Source: Marinoscillum sp. 108
GTDB taxonomy: Bacteria; Bacteroidota; Bacteroidia; Cytophagales; Cyclobacteriaceae
DNA: 64,000 bases
Direction of reading: 5' to 3'
Assembly (NCBI RefSeq): GCF_902506655.1
Contig: NZ_LR734808.1
Location: 1,984,001 to 2,048,000, forward strand
A program made the translations under genes and the position numbers. Position 1 is the stretch's first letter. The number at the start of each line of letters is the position of its first letter. The notes beneath the pieces were generated by a model. It was not told the DNA's origin. It searched no databases and saw nothing but the letters and a program-made list of their open reading frames with translations. Below are positions 19,728 to 28,420 of the stretch, piece by piece.

Positions 19728-21341
19728 TTATCTTAATACCTTCCTTTCCTCATGAACTTCTCCTGGGATAACAGCACCTGCATCATTTTCAAATGCGCTT
19801 CGGACATAGCTCAGAACATTTGCTATTTCATCATCAGAAAGGTTAGCAAAGGCAGGCATCTCTTGTTGGTAGGCCTGACCATTCACCTCGATTTTACCTG
19901 ACAAGCCTTTAAGTAACACTTGTATCAACCTTGACTTATCACCTGTTACCCAATCTGTATCCTTCAATGGAGGATACAAGCCATTCACACCTTGCCCATT
20001 GGCCTGATGACATTGAATGCAATGCTTTCGGTAGACCGATTGGCCTTCAGAGATCTCATTACTATTTGCCTGAAAGTCCCACACCTCGTCCTCTATAGTG
20101 AGCGCCATGGAATCTTCCTTTAAAGTCAAAACCGGTAGCTGATCACTTAGCTTACGCTTCATCACTTCAGTTAAAACCTGAATGCGAAAAATCCGATCAC
20201 TACCCTCAGGTAGAGAATCATACATCCATGGCTGAAGCTGTGGATGCCAATCCAGGTTACTGGTTGAAAGAAAAATATCACCGTTTTGGCTCACACACAG
20301 ATCCCTTATTCTTCCAAAAACCTTTTGAAAAAAGATGTGTTCATCCAGTACTTCTGAGCCGTCTTCACTTAGGTTCAATACTCTCAAGGCACGACCCTTC
20401 AGATTAGCCACCAGCAGGCTGTTTCTCCACTCCGGAATGGCTGTATGATTATAATAGTCTATACCTGCTACAGCCACTGTTGGAGACCAGGAGAATATAG
20501 GTTCATTAACATTGCATACATGGCATGACTCTATTTCAGCTGGTAAATCACACTTCCCCTCGACCAAGGGCCATCCGTAATTCTCAGCTTTTTTGAGCAG
20601 GTTGATTTCGTCATCATTGTTCACCCCATGCTCAGAGCTGTAAAGCTGTCCTTTTTGGCCAAAAATCAAACCCTGAGGGTTGCGATGACCATAGGTCCAT
20701 AGAGGGTTATTTGTAAAAGGATTGTTAGAAGGAATAGAACCATCCAGGTTGATCCGAAGCACTTTCCCGTTTAGGTGATTGATATCCTGGCTTAACTTCT
20801 TTTCACCTGCATCACCCATGGAGAAGAACAGTTTTTCATCTGAAGAAATAACCATTCTGGAGCCGTTATGATAGGTCATTCCGGGTATGCTATCCAGCAA
20901 AACAAAGGGTGACGTAAGCTTCTCATTGACATAAGAATACCTGACAATTCTGGATTTAATAGTGGAATCCACAGAAAATGCATAGTGCAAATAGACATAA
21001 GGATTGTCGCTAAAGGATGGGTGAATGGCCATACTTAATAGTCCCAGGGACTTTTTGTAAAGCACATCAGGGATCATCAGAATAACCCTCGTTTCACCTG
21101 TCTCAGGGTTCAGTCTGTTGACCATTCCATTCTGCTCAGTGAACCAAATCCATCCATCCGGTCCAACTGTAATTTCCCAGGGAACCTCGAGATTACCTCT
21201 TACCTCTGTGACCAGGAGCTCAGTGGAATCAAGTTTTAATTGAGCTGCAAACCCATTGGTCAACGAGTGCTTTTCGGGAGATTGACACCCTGGTAGGTTC
21301 ATCAGAAGGATGAGAAAACAGCAATTAAGGAAAGTTCTCAT
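19728..21341 (-). CDS. PQQ-dependent sugar dehydrogenase fused to cytochrome c
   Basis: Periplasmic lipoprotein of 537 aa (lipobox NLPGC) that should oxidise an aldose with PQQ. The glucose/sorbosone dehydrogenase propeller (about 35-390) shows VPWEITVGPDGWIWFTEQNG, YGHRNPQGL and NNDDEINLL. A C-terminal cytochrome c domain (about 420-520) has haem motif CIQCH and a possible distal Met in QEMPAFANLSDDEI. I chose the ATG at 21341 rather than the in-frame TTG at 21356: it gives a clean signal peptide and overlaps the preceding stop by 4 bp (ATGA). Partner of the TIM-barrel gene directly upstream. Compared with the 1014-aa homologue it lacks the ThuA, PKD and CBM-like parts. Confidence 0.88.
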   Translation of the reverse strand: MRTFLNCCFLILLMNLPGCQSPEKHSLTNGFAAQLKLDSTELLVTEVRGNLEVPWEITVGPDGWIWFTEQNGMVNRLNPETGETRVILMIPDVLYKKSLGLLSMAIHPSFSDNPYVYLHYAFSVDSTIKSRIVRYSYVNEKLTSPFVLLDSIPGMTYHNGSRMVISSDEKLFFSMGDAGEKKLSQDINHLNGKVLRINLDGSIPSNNPFTNNPLWTYGHRNPQGLIFGQKGQLYSSEHGVNNDDEINLLKKAENYGWPLVEGKCDLPAEIESCHVCNVNEPIFSWSPTVAVAGIDYYNHTAIPEWRNSLLVANLKGRALRVLNLSEDGSEVLDEHIFFQKVFGRIRDLCVSQNGDIFLSTSNLDWHPQLQPWMYDSLPEGSDRIFRIQVLTEVMKRKLSDQLPVLTLKEDSMALTIEDEVWDFQANSNEISEGQSVYRKHCIQCHQANGQGVNGLYPPLKDTDWVTGDKSRLIQVLLKGLSGKIEVNGQAYQQEMPAFANLSDDEIANVLSYVRSAFENDAGAVIPGEVHEERKVLR

Positions 21342-22285
21342 TTTGATTCCTCCCAATATTGTTTCACTCGATTCAGGTCGTTTTTCATTGCTTCAAAGAC
21401 GATGCCCTGATCACAGCTTAGCTGTCTGTGACCATGCTCAGCCCCGCCCAATGGATACTCCAGATGAAGAGAGACCGGTACTTCAATCTCATACTTTCTG
21501 ATCAAACGGAAGAAGGCTGGAAAATCAACCATTCCCTCACCGATGGGTGTATTGACAAGGATCCATTTCCCTCCTATCTTTTCCCATTTAAAGTCTTTGA
21601 GCACTATGGATTTCACTTGACTTTGCACAAGCCTCAAACCATTTGGCCAGGAGACACCACCCTCCACTGTTGCATGCCTGATGTCATACTGTACCCCAAA
21701 GAATTTTGGGTCTGATAACTTCAGCAATTCATAAACTTCCCAAAGTGATGCGCCCACCAGATTGCCAGCATGATTTTGATAGCAAGCGATCAGACCTAGT
21801 CGCTCGTTTAGTACACCCAAGTCTGCTACCTGCTTCTGGAGTGATTGTAACTGGTCCATCATACTCACTTGCTGATCATAGCGAAACCAGTTCATTCGGT
21901 AAGTCTTAACCCCGAGAACAGCAGCCGTCTCTAGTACGCTTCTATCAACCGGGTCTAAGGCATCTTCTACAGCGGTGGTAATGGTCTCAAAACTGAGTCC
22001 TTCATTTCGAATTGCTGTAATCGCTTCAGGAAGATCCTTTTGCACATTGGCTGGCTCTACATGGCCATTAGGCCTCACTGTCAAATCCACTCCGTCAAAC
22101 CCAATCATTTTCGCCACCTCTGCCATCCGTCCATAATTCAGAAACTGAAGGTGTTTAGAGAAGATGTTCACCTTCAAACTCCTTTCACCATTAAAAAGTG
22201 ACATTGCCTGGGAAGGAAGTCCCAAAGCAATGCCACTAATCAAGCTTATGTTCTTTACAAATTGTCTTCTGTAGGTATTTGTCAT
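21338..22285 (-). CDS. Tat-exported xylose-isomerase-like TIM-barrel protein
   Basis: Second sugar phosphate isomerase/epimerase-like protein, 315 aa. The N terminus YRRQFVKNISLISG is a clear twin-arginine signal; I see no lipobox, so it should be soluble in the periplasm. Candidate metal-site motifs are ACYQNHAGN, VQYDIRHATVEGG, VLKDFKW and SLHLEYPLGG. It is translationally coupled to the following PQQ dehydrogenase by a 4-bp ATGA overlap. Here the TIM-barrel gene comes first, whereas at 12894-15938 the dehydrogenase does, so this is not a simple copy of that cassette. Reaction unknown; work on an oxidised sugar is inferred from the partner. Confidence 0.85.
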   Translation of the reverse strand: MTNTYRRQFVKNISLISGIALGLPSQAMSLFNGERSLKVNIFSKHLQFLNYGRMAEVAKMIGFDGVDLTVRPNGHVEPANVQKDLPEAITAIRNEGLSFETITTAVEDALDPVDRSVLETAAVLGVKTYRMNWFRYDQQVSMMDQLQSLQKQVADLGVLNERLGLIACYQNHAGNLVGASLWEVYELLKLSDPKFFGVQYDIRHATVEGGVSWPNGLRLVQSQVKSIVLKDFKWEKIGGKWILVNTPIGEGMVDFPAFFRLIRKYEIEVPVSLHLEYPLGGAEHGHRQLSCDQGIVFEAMKNDLNRVKQYWEESK

Positions 22286-22324
22286 GGTTTAGGTTACGGG
22301 ATTAACTAACTCCTTTCTTTACTC

Positions 22325-25300
22325 CTACTCCGTTTTGATAATTTTTCCATTAATTCGATGATTCTTGTTATCAATTTGGTAATGATAAACACCCAACGGC
22401 ACCAACTCACCGGTCATGGACTTTCCATCCCAAAATACCTTACCGTTAGTAAAATCAGATTTGCTGAACACTCGAATCAGACTACCTGATAGATCAAAAA
22501 TTCTAATTTCCAGATTGGACCCACCTAATTCATTTAGCGGAAATACGATACTTTCTTTAAATGGGTTAGGATATGGGTATTTAGTTATCTCTTCAGATAT
22601 TTCAATTTCAGCTCCATCGACCCTTGATCCACCGGCCGGAGTGATACTGAACCAGTTGATATTCCAGCCACTGCTCACAGCGAGGATTCTGATATCCTGA
22701 ACACCAGCGGTCAACGTTACGCTCTGATCCACAGTAGCCCAGGTAGACCAGCTACCAGTAGAAGGTAAATTTACACTTCCATGCACGGTTCCTCCGCTAC
22801 CCTGATCCAGCTGAATAGTGCCTCCACCACCTTCACTTGAAATTCGGTAGGAGACGGTGTAATTTCCAGAAGAAGGAATATTCACATCTTCATAGAGCAT
22901 CCAATCTCCTGATGAAATTGCTCCTAAATGACTACCTCCACCTGTATCTGAGGTGCTATAAGTGTTCACTCCACTCATGCTATCATAATCTTCAGCTTCA
23001 ATGACTATGGGTTGATTGCCGCCAGAATTGCTCCCAAATACCCGAAACTCGACCAAAGCAGCCCAACTGCCAGAGTAGCCAGAGGCTCCGCTCACTGAGA
23101 TGCGAACATACCGGGCATTTACCGGTCCAAAGCTATCGGTTATCGGAGAAGACACTGTACCAGGAGTAGTATTACTGCTCCTGTTCACAATCGTAGTATA
23201 TGACCCTCCGGCACTTGTCTTTGACTCGATAACAAACTGGTAAGCCCGGTCCTGATAAGCAACCACTTGTGTTTGGCTGATACTGTAAACATCGCCAAGA
23301 TCTACCTCCAGCCACTGTGGAAAACCCTCTGCCGACCATCGGGAAGTCTCTGCCGTATTGCCATCCACTGCGTATCCGCCTGCTCCCGACGAGGTAGTCA
23401 CAGATTTGTTCAACGAAAGATTGGTCAGTGATCCTCCTCCGGATTGAGTACTGACATTCACCACATTGCTGGCTGCCGAGTAATTTCCAGCTGCATCAAA
23501 TGCCTTGGCTGTAAAAGAATAAGCAGTCCCGGGTGAAAGTCCCGTCACATTGACACTTGTACCAGAAGATGAAGCAACCCAACTGCCGTTATTGTAAATA
23601 TCATAGCCGGTTACTCCTACGTTATCAGATGAGCCTCCCCAGGATAATGATACGGTTGTTGTGGTAGAGGCCGTACTCGTGAGGTTGGATGGTACTGTGG
23701 GGGATTGATTGTCTCCAGAGGACGTTCCTCCAAAAACACTAAACTCTACCAATGCAGCCCAACTACCAGAGTAGCCTGAAGCTCCGCTCACTGTAATACG
23801 AACATACCGGGCATTTACCGGTCCAAAGCTATCGGTTATCGGAGAAGACACTGTACCAGGTGTAGTATTACTGCTCCTGTTCACAATCGTAGTATATGAC
23901 CCTCCGGCACTTGTCTTTGACTCGATAACAAACTGGTAAGCCCGGTCCTGATAAGCAACCACTTGTGTTTGGCTGATACTGTAAACATCGCCAAGATCTA
24001 CCTCCAGCCACTGTGGAAAACCCTCTGCCGACCATCGGGAAGTCTCTGCCGTATTGCCATCCACTGCGTATCCGCCTGCTCCCGACGAGGTAGTCACAGA
24101 TTTGTTCAACGAAAGATTGGTCAGTGATCCTCCTCCGGATTGAGTACTGACATTCACCACATTGCTGGCTGCCGAGTAATTTCCAGCTGCATCAAATGCC
24201 TTGGCTGTAAAAGAATAAGCAGTCCCGGGCGAAAGTCCCGTCACATTGACACTTGCACTAGAAGATGAAGCAATCCAACTTCCGTTATTGTAAATATCAT
24301 AGCCGGTTACTCCAACATTATCTGATGAAGCACTCCATGTCAATGATACTGTTGTGGTAGTGGTAGCGGTACTGGAAAGGTTAGTAGGCGCTGTGGGGGA
24401 TTGGTTATCAGTTGATCCGCCACTTCCAGTCCATCCTGGCATTTCATCCCGAACCAGCACATTGGATGCCCAAATTACGTTTTGAATCTCAGAGTTGGTA
24501 TTGTATTGCTGCCACACATTTTGATCCCAACCCATGAAAAATACATACTCGTCCTGTGTAGCTAACTGAGAGGAAGTCGGTAAGTCCCAACATTCACCTA
24601 TGGCAATCGGCTTACCGTCTGCCACGGATTTTACATAGTTATACCAACTGGTACTGTGACCGCTTCCATAGATGTCCATCGCCAGTACTTGCCAGGTATT
24701 TGACGCAGGCTTGTAGTCATTCCATCCTTGTCCCAAGTCTTGCATATCCCAGGTCCAGATCAGATTGGTAAGACCTTTGGTATAGGTCATGTAGTCATAC
24801 ATCTGCTCGAAAAGTTTCCGGGTTCCATTTGGTCCGGGTCTTCCGCCCCACCAAAAATTACCCTGATTCATTTCATGAAGAGGTCTCCAAAGCACCTCCA
24901 CTCCTTCATCCTCCAAATACTGCAGGTACACTGCAATGTCATCCATTCTCTGTTTCCACACATTATTGAGATAGGTACCGTTGGTAATAAGGTCATTCCA
25001 TTGAGATGAGGTTAGAGAGCTTTTGACGCCTCCCTCCCAGTTGCATGGCTCACTCTGATCCGGTGGGCATGGATGCCACATGAGATTGACCAAAGCTCCA
25101 GCATTCCATTGCTCCACTGCCTCATAAACCATGGCCCAGCGTGAGCTAGAGTTCATACGACTATCATAAGAAAAGTCGCCTCCCCATAGACCCGGATAAT
25201 CACCGGTCAAACTATTGATATGGTTGGTGTGATAATCCGGATCATCTCCCGTCTTTCGGTCATTGTGCATGCCGGATACGGTATAGTTACCTGAAATACT

Positions 25301-25390
25301 ATATAAGTAGTTCAAGGTCTCAAATTGCGTTTGTGAGTAGCCTGTGAGGCTGATACACATCAATAACAGGTAAATCGCTGAGTTCTTCAT
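22325..25390 (-). CDS. Modular GH26 beta-mannanase with FN3, CBM32 and CBM6 modules and T9SS sorting domain
   Basis: Secreted enzyme of 1021 aa. Signal peptide (1-20), GH26 barrel (about 25-320) with WRPLHEMNQGNFWWGG (acid/base Glu173) and AIGECWDLP (nucleophile Glu266), FN3 (about 329-416), discoidin/CBM32-like module (420-555), a second FN3 (561-648) and CBM32-like module (652-787), a CBM6-like module (about 795-920), then a type IX sorting domain (about 940-1021, with YPYPNPFKESI). It should act on the cell surface or outside the cell. The GH26 sequence differs from the other two here (WRPLHEMN versus RPWHEHN/RPYHEHT), suggesting another cleavage mode. The two FN3-CBM32 units are almost identical. 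It precedes the TIM/PQQ pair by 39 bp. Confidence 0.93.
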   Translation of the reverse strand: MKNSAIYLLLMCISLTGYSQTQFETLNYLYSISGNYTVSGMHNDRKTGDDPDYHTNHINSLTGDYPGLWGGDFSYDSRMNSSSRWAMVYEAVEQWNAGALVNLMWHPCPPDQSEPCNWEGGVKSSLTSSQWNDLITNGTYLNNVWKQRMDDIAVYLQYLEDEGVEVLWRPLHEMNQGNFWWGGRPGPNGTRKLFEQMYDYMTYTKGLTNLIWTWDMQDLGQGWNDYKPASNTWQVLAMDIYGSGHSTSWYNYVKSVADGKPIAIGECWDLPTSSQLATQDEYVFFMGWDQNVWQQYNTNSEIQNVIWASNVLVRDEMPGWTGSGGSTDNQSPTAPTNLSSTATTTTTVSLTWSASSDNVGVTGYDIYNNGSWIASSSSASVNVTGLSPGTAYSFTAKAFDAAGNYSAASNVVNVSTQSGGGSLTNLSLNKSVTTSSGAGGYAVDGNTAETSRWSAEGFPQWLEVDLGDVYSISQTQVVAYQDRAYQFVIESKTSAGGSYTTIVNRSSNTTPGTVSSPITDSFGPVNARYVRITVSGASGYSGSWAALVEFSVFGGTSSGDNQSPTVPSNLTSTASTTTTVSLSWGGSSDNVGVTGYDIYNNGSWVASSSGTSVNVTGLSPGTAYSFTAKAFDAAGNYSAASNVVNVSTQSGGGSLTNLSLNKSVTTSSGAGGYAVDGNTAETSRWSAEGFPQWLEVDLGDVYSISQTQVVAYQDRAYQFVIESKTSAGGSYTTIVNRSSNTTPGTVSSPITDSFGPVNARYVRISVSGASGYSGSWAALVEFRVFGSNSGGNQPIVIEAEDYDSMSGVNTYSTSDTGGGSHLGAISSGDWMLYEDVNIPSSGNYTVSYRISSEGGGGTIQLDQGSGGTVHGSVNLPSTGSWSTWATVDQSVTLTAGVQDIRILAVSSGWNINWFSITPAGGSRVDGAEIEISEEITKYPYPNPFKESIVFPLNELGGSNLEIRIFDLSGSLIRVFSKSDFTNGKVFWDGKSMTGELVPLGVYHYQIDNKNHRINGKIIKTE
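23015..24406. repeat. Two tandem 696-bp units encoding FN3-CBM32 modules
   Basis: Units at 23015-23710 and 23711-24406 repeat with a period of 696 bp (232 codons). From 23104 to 23533, compared with 23800-24229, I find only two mismatches (an A/T and, at the end, a T/C), while the outer parts of each unit differ more. This is a recent duplication or a product of gene conversion, inside the modular GH26 gene. Confidence 0.93.
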
Positions 25391-25436
25391 AGTAGAAGGG
25401 GTTTTGATTAGATATTTATTTCATAATTGGGTGGAA

Positions 25437-27125
25437 TCATTCTGTAGTGGGGGTAAGAACAAAAAGCATTTCGTCCATACCTTTCAAGGTCAAATCAGGA
25501 AGAGACACTGGTTCATTTGCTGCTTTTAAAACATTGGATGACTCAAACTCACGAGTATCCGGATCATAGACCTGAACTTTGTAGTTACCTGAATCTAGCT
25601 GCAGCCGAAAGGCGGAGTTCATTTGTTCATAGTCATTGTTCAGGACACATACGAAATAGGTCTCGCCACACTTTACACCAAAGGATTGCAAACCTTCTGA
25701 CTCCACATCTATACGCTCAAAACTTCCTTTGCCAGCATCAAGCATCATGTCACTAATCTGCCTGACGCTATTGAAATATGGTGTCATATTACGCTCATCA
25801 AAAAACTCCCACCACCAAGTCATTGGCAAAATAGGCGTTGGGTTAAAGAGTCCATACCAAAGTCCACGCTTATAGTCATAGTCAGACTCTTCTTCAAATT
25901 CCGAGAAATCAAGATTCCAGTCCCACTCATATCCAAACTCACCCCAACTGAAAGGCTTATTGTATTCGGATACATACATGAGTATTTCTTCAGGAATCTG
26001 CTTGGTGCGCTTATAGACATGCATTTGATTTAAGTCCAGTTCGTCCAGGGCATACATTCCTTCTATTTCCCTGTGAGAAACACTGGTAGTGACTATGTGA
26101 TCATATGGGTCGATGCTCTTCAGGTAAGCCGCCATCTCCTGATGCCAATCTGTAATAACTTCATGTGGGATGACTATGCTATCCTTCTTGGTAAAAGCAG
26201 CATTATCTATTTCATTGAAAAACTCCCATGCTCCCACACTGGTAGAGTATCCCCAGCGAGCTACAAGGTATCTGAGCCTGTTCTTATATCGCTCACGAGA
26301 CTCAGGTAGCGAAAAGAACTCATCTGGCGTATCGGCCGGACCACCATTCGCTGAGTTGTAGTTATGGATCTCCCACTGTCTTCCTGGCATCAAAGTATTG
26401 TGAGAGTCAAAAGCTATCATTATGTACAAGCCCAGAGAGTCACACAGCTCCAACACTTCGTCGAGTCGTTGTGCACCTCCAGGATGAAAATATTCATCTG
26501 AATCTGAATACCTTTTGGTTTGAACTACTTTATGCCACTCCAGCGGAAAGTTGTTTGGAGCCATCCACGAGCGGAAGAAATTTGCTCCATTATTTGCCAG
26601 AGTGGGCAGCAAGTAATCATAATCATATTTAGGATCTTCGTATGAACGTGACTCCCATCCTACATTCTCACCTATCCCTCTGAATGGTTTACCTGAGTCA
26701 AACTTGAGGGTCCAAAAATCATTGATATGAAGAAAACCATCATCTGAGGATGCCGCCGCACTAATCGTATTCTTCTCACTCTTATTGACAATTTTTCCGG
26801 CTTTTTCTACTAAAAACTGATAGGTATAGGTGCCTGCCGATCTAGGTGCAAATCGAGCTTTCCAAACGGCGCTTCCAGATTCACCTTTCTCGTAATAGCA
26901 TGGCAGTAAGATGGAATCTCCAGCCGGATTTTCTAATACCATATTAACCGCTATCTCCCGGGCATCGTAAGGATTCTCAAAACTTTCCTTTACATAAATT
27001 TCAAACTCAGTCTTATCATATTGTTTAGGCTGCTCAGAAATCTGCTTCACCTCCAGGCTTGCGCATCCGGTCAGCCAAAAGGCGAATACGAGTAGGAGAT
27101 TTATTGTAGTATTAATCTTTTTCAT
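25437..27125 (-). CDS. GH5-like clan GH-A glycoside hydrolase with N-terminal DUF5060-like domain
   Basis: Lipoprotein of 562 aa (lipobox LTGC near Cys20). An N-terminal beta domain (about 30-120) resembles DUF5060. It is followed by a TIM barrel with SVGAWEFFNEIDN (probable acid/base Glu) and KPFSWGEFGYEWDW (probable nucleophile Glu), then a short C-terminal beta domain. The two catalytic Glu and the order fit clan GH-A; GH5-like is my best label, and I cannot assign a subfamily. Its place between a modular GH26 and an Nramp-like transporter in the ECF-controlled mannan locus suggests a mannanase or mannosidase acting at the outer membrane. Confidence 0.8.
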   Translation of the reverse strand: MKKINTTINLLLVFAFWLTGCASLEVKQISEQPKQYDKTEFEIYVKESFENPYDAREIAVNMVLENPAGDSILLPCYYEKGESGSAVWKARFAPRSAGTYTYQFLVEKAGKIVNKSEKNTISAAASSDDGFLHINDFWTLKFDSGKPFRGIGENVGWESRSYEDPKYDYDYLLPTLANNGANFFRSWMAPNNFPLEWHKVVQTKRYSDSDEYFHPGGAQRLDEVLELCDSLGLYIMIAFDSHNTLMPGRQWEIHNYNSANGGPADTPDEFFSLPESRERYKNRLRYLVARWGYSTSVGAWEFFNEIDNAAFTKKDSIVIPHEVITDWHQEMAAYLKSIDPYDHIVTTSVSHREIEGMYALDELDLNQMHVYKRTKQIPEEILMYVSEYNKPFSWGEFGYEWDWNLDFSEFEEESDYDYKRGLWYGLFNPTPILPMTWWWEFFDERNMTPYFNSVRQISDMMLDAGKGSFERIDVESEGLQSFGVKCGETYFVCVLNNDYEQMNSAFRLQLDSGNYKVQVYDPDTREFESSNVLKAANEPVSLPDLTLKGMDEMLFVLTPTTE

Positions 27126-27162
27126 TTTCTAATTTTTTTTGAATCTATGATGAAGAATTCGT

Positions 27163-28401
27163 TCATTTTGCGAACATTTCCATGAGTGAATTAACTGATA
27201 TGAACAAGGCAAAAAATAAGATCAGCACCATCTGAACATTAGAGATCAGACCAAAAGAATACTCGCCCATTAATCGCTTTTTATTACCAAGAAAAAGCAT
27301 AGCTGCTACAGTAAAAGGGAGCAATAATGCTCCAAAAGCCTGAGACAGCACCATCAGTATGATTGGTCGCGCATTAAAGAGAGGAACCACCAATCCGAAT
27401 ATGGAGAGTATCAATACCACCAATCTGGCTGACGTTTTCTTCAGATTAAGCTTGTCCTGATTTTTATAGTCACTGATCATCATCAGCGGCAGAAGCACAT
27501 TGGGAAGCTGAGACGATACACCAGCGGCCACAATCCCAATCACGAAAAACACAACAGCGAATGATCCGGCGAGTGGTTCTAAGAGTGAAAGCATCTGCGA
27601 AGTGTTCTCAAGTCTCAAGCCGGACTGGTGCAAACCTGTAGCCGCAGCTGCCATAATGGAAAAACTGATAATGAACATGATCAATGAGGAGATGGCGGCA
27701 TCTCGGTTTTGAACCTTTAGATCCTTTAGAGTCCAGCCAGAGTCTCTAACCAGAACCGTCCTGATAATAAACAAACCTGAAAAAACCGTAGTACCAACCA
27801 TGGAAGCCACCACCAGGTATGGAGTCTGACCTCCAGGAGAAACGGTTCCTGGAATTTGCGGAATCAACCCAGAAAGAACTTGCCCTGCTGAAGGTGACAA
27901 AATCAATAAATTGGCCAGAAAAGCCAAGGACATCAGGGCAACCAAAATCCCCATAATACGCTCCATCATCGAAGATTTTCCCACTAAAAAAATGAGGTAA
28001 ACCACGCCAATGAAAAACACTGCAAAGTAGATAGCAGGGACCCCGCCTGGCGTGTAGGATAATGACCAATGATAGCACACATCAGAGATCACTCCTATCA
28101 CTCCCATGATACTCCCACAAACATTGATGGTCAGAGCCACCACAAAAAATCCGGCAAATACTGGATGGATGTATTCCTTGAAAGAGTGGAGCGCTGTTTC
28201 TCCAGTGACAATGGTAAACCTGCCAAACACCTTGATCAGAAAATATGTGATGTAACAGGAAATGGCTATCGTCCACAAAAGATCCAAACCATAGTCAGCT
28301 CCGGCGTTGGACATAGCAGTAACACTTCCGGTACCAATATTGAGTCCTACCAGAAACAATCCCGGCAGGATGGATTTCATAAAGGTTTTAATCTTGCCCA
28401 C
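27163..28401 (-). CDS. Nramp-fold transporter lacking the usual metal-binding motifs
   Basis: Inner-membrane protein of 412 aa with about 11 spans, similar to Nramp divalent-metal transporters. In canonical members, span 1 has DPGN and span 6 has MPHN, which bind the metal. Here the matching positions read LNIGTGSVTAM (near residue 20-30) and GTTVFSGLFIIRT (near residue 200), so both motifs are absent. The fold assignment rests on GLFLVGLNIGTGS at the start, the span pattern and the GW-LKDLK-type loop after span 6. It starts 19 bp after the GH42-like gene and precedes the GH5-like gene by 37 bp. The substrate is unknown. A role in sugar, organic acid or other uptake for this locus is possible, and metal uptake is doubtful. 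Confidence 0.8.
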   Translation of the reverse strand: MGKIKTFMKSILPGLFLVGLNIGTGSVTAMSNAGADYGLDLLWTIAISCYITYFLIKVFGRFTIVTGETALHSFKEYIHPVFAGFFVVALTINVCGSIMGVIGVISDVCYHWSLSYTPGGVPAIYFAVFFIGVVYLIFLVGKSSMMERIMGILVALMSLAFLANLLILSPSAGQVLSGLIPQIPGTVSPGGQTPYLVVASMVGTTVFSGLFIIRTVLVRDSGWTLKDLKVQNRDAAISSLIMFIISFSIMAAAATGLHQSGLRLENTSQMLSLLEPLAGSFAVVFFVIGIVAAGVSSQLPNVLLPLMMISDYKNQDKLNLKKTSARLVVLILSIFGLVVPLFNARPIILMVLSQAFGALLLPFTVAAMLFLGNKKRLMGEYSFGLISNVQMVLILFFALFISVNSLMEMFAK

Positions 28402-28420
28402 TTGTTTGATCGATTAATGA

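Noticed and set aside
27163-28401. Plain manganese/iron Nramp transporter
   Set aside because: The metal-binding motifs of spans 1 and 6 are absent, so metal transport was not assigned.
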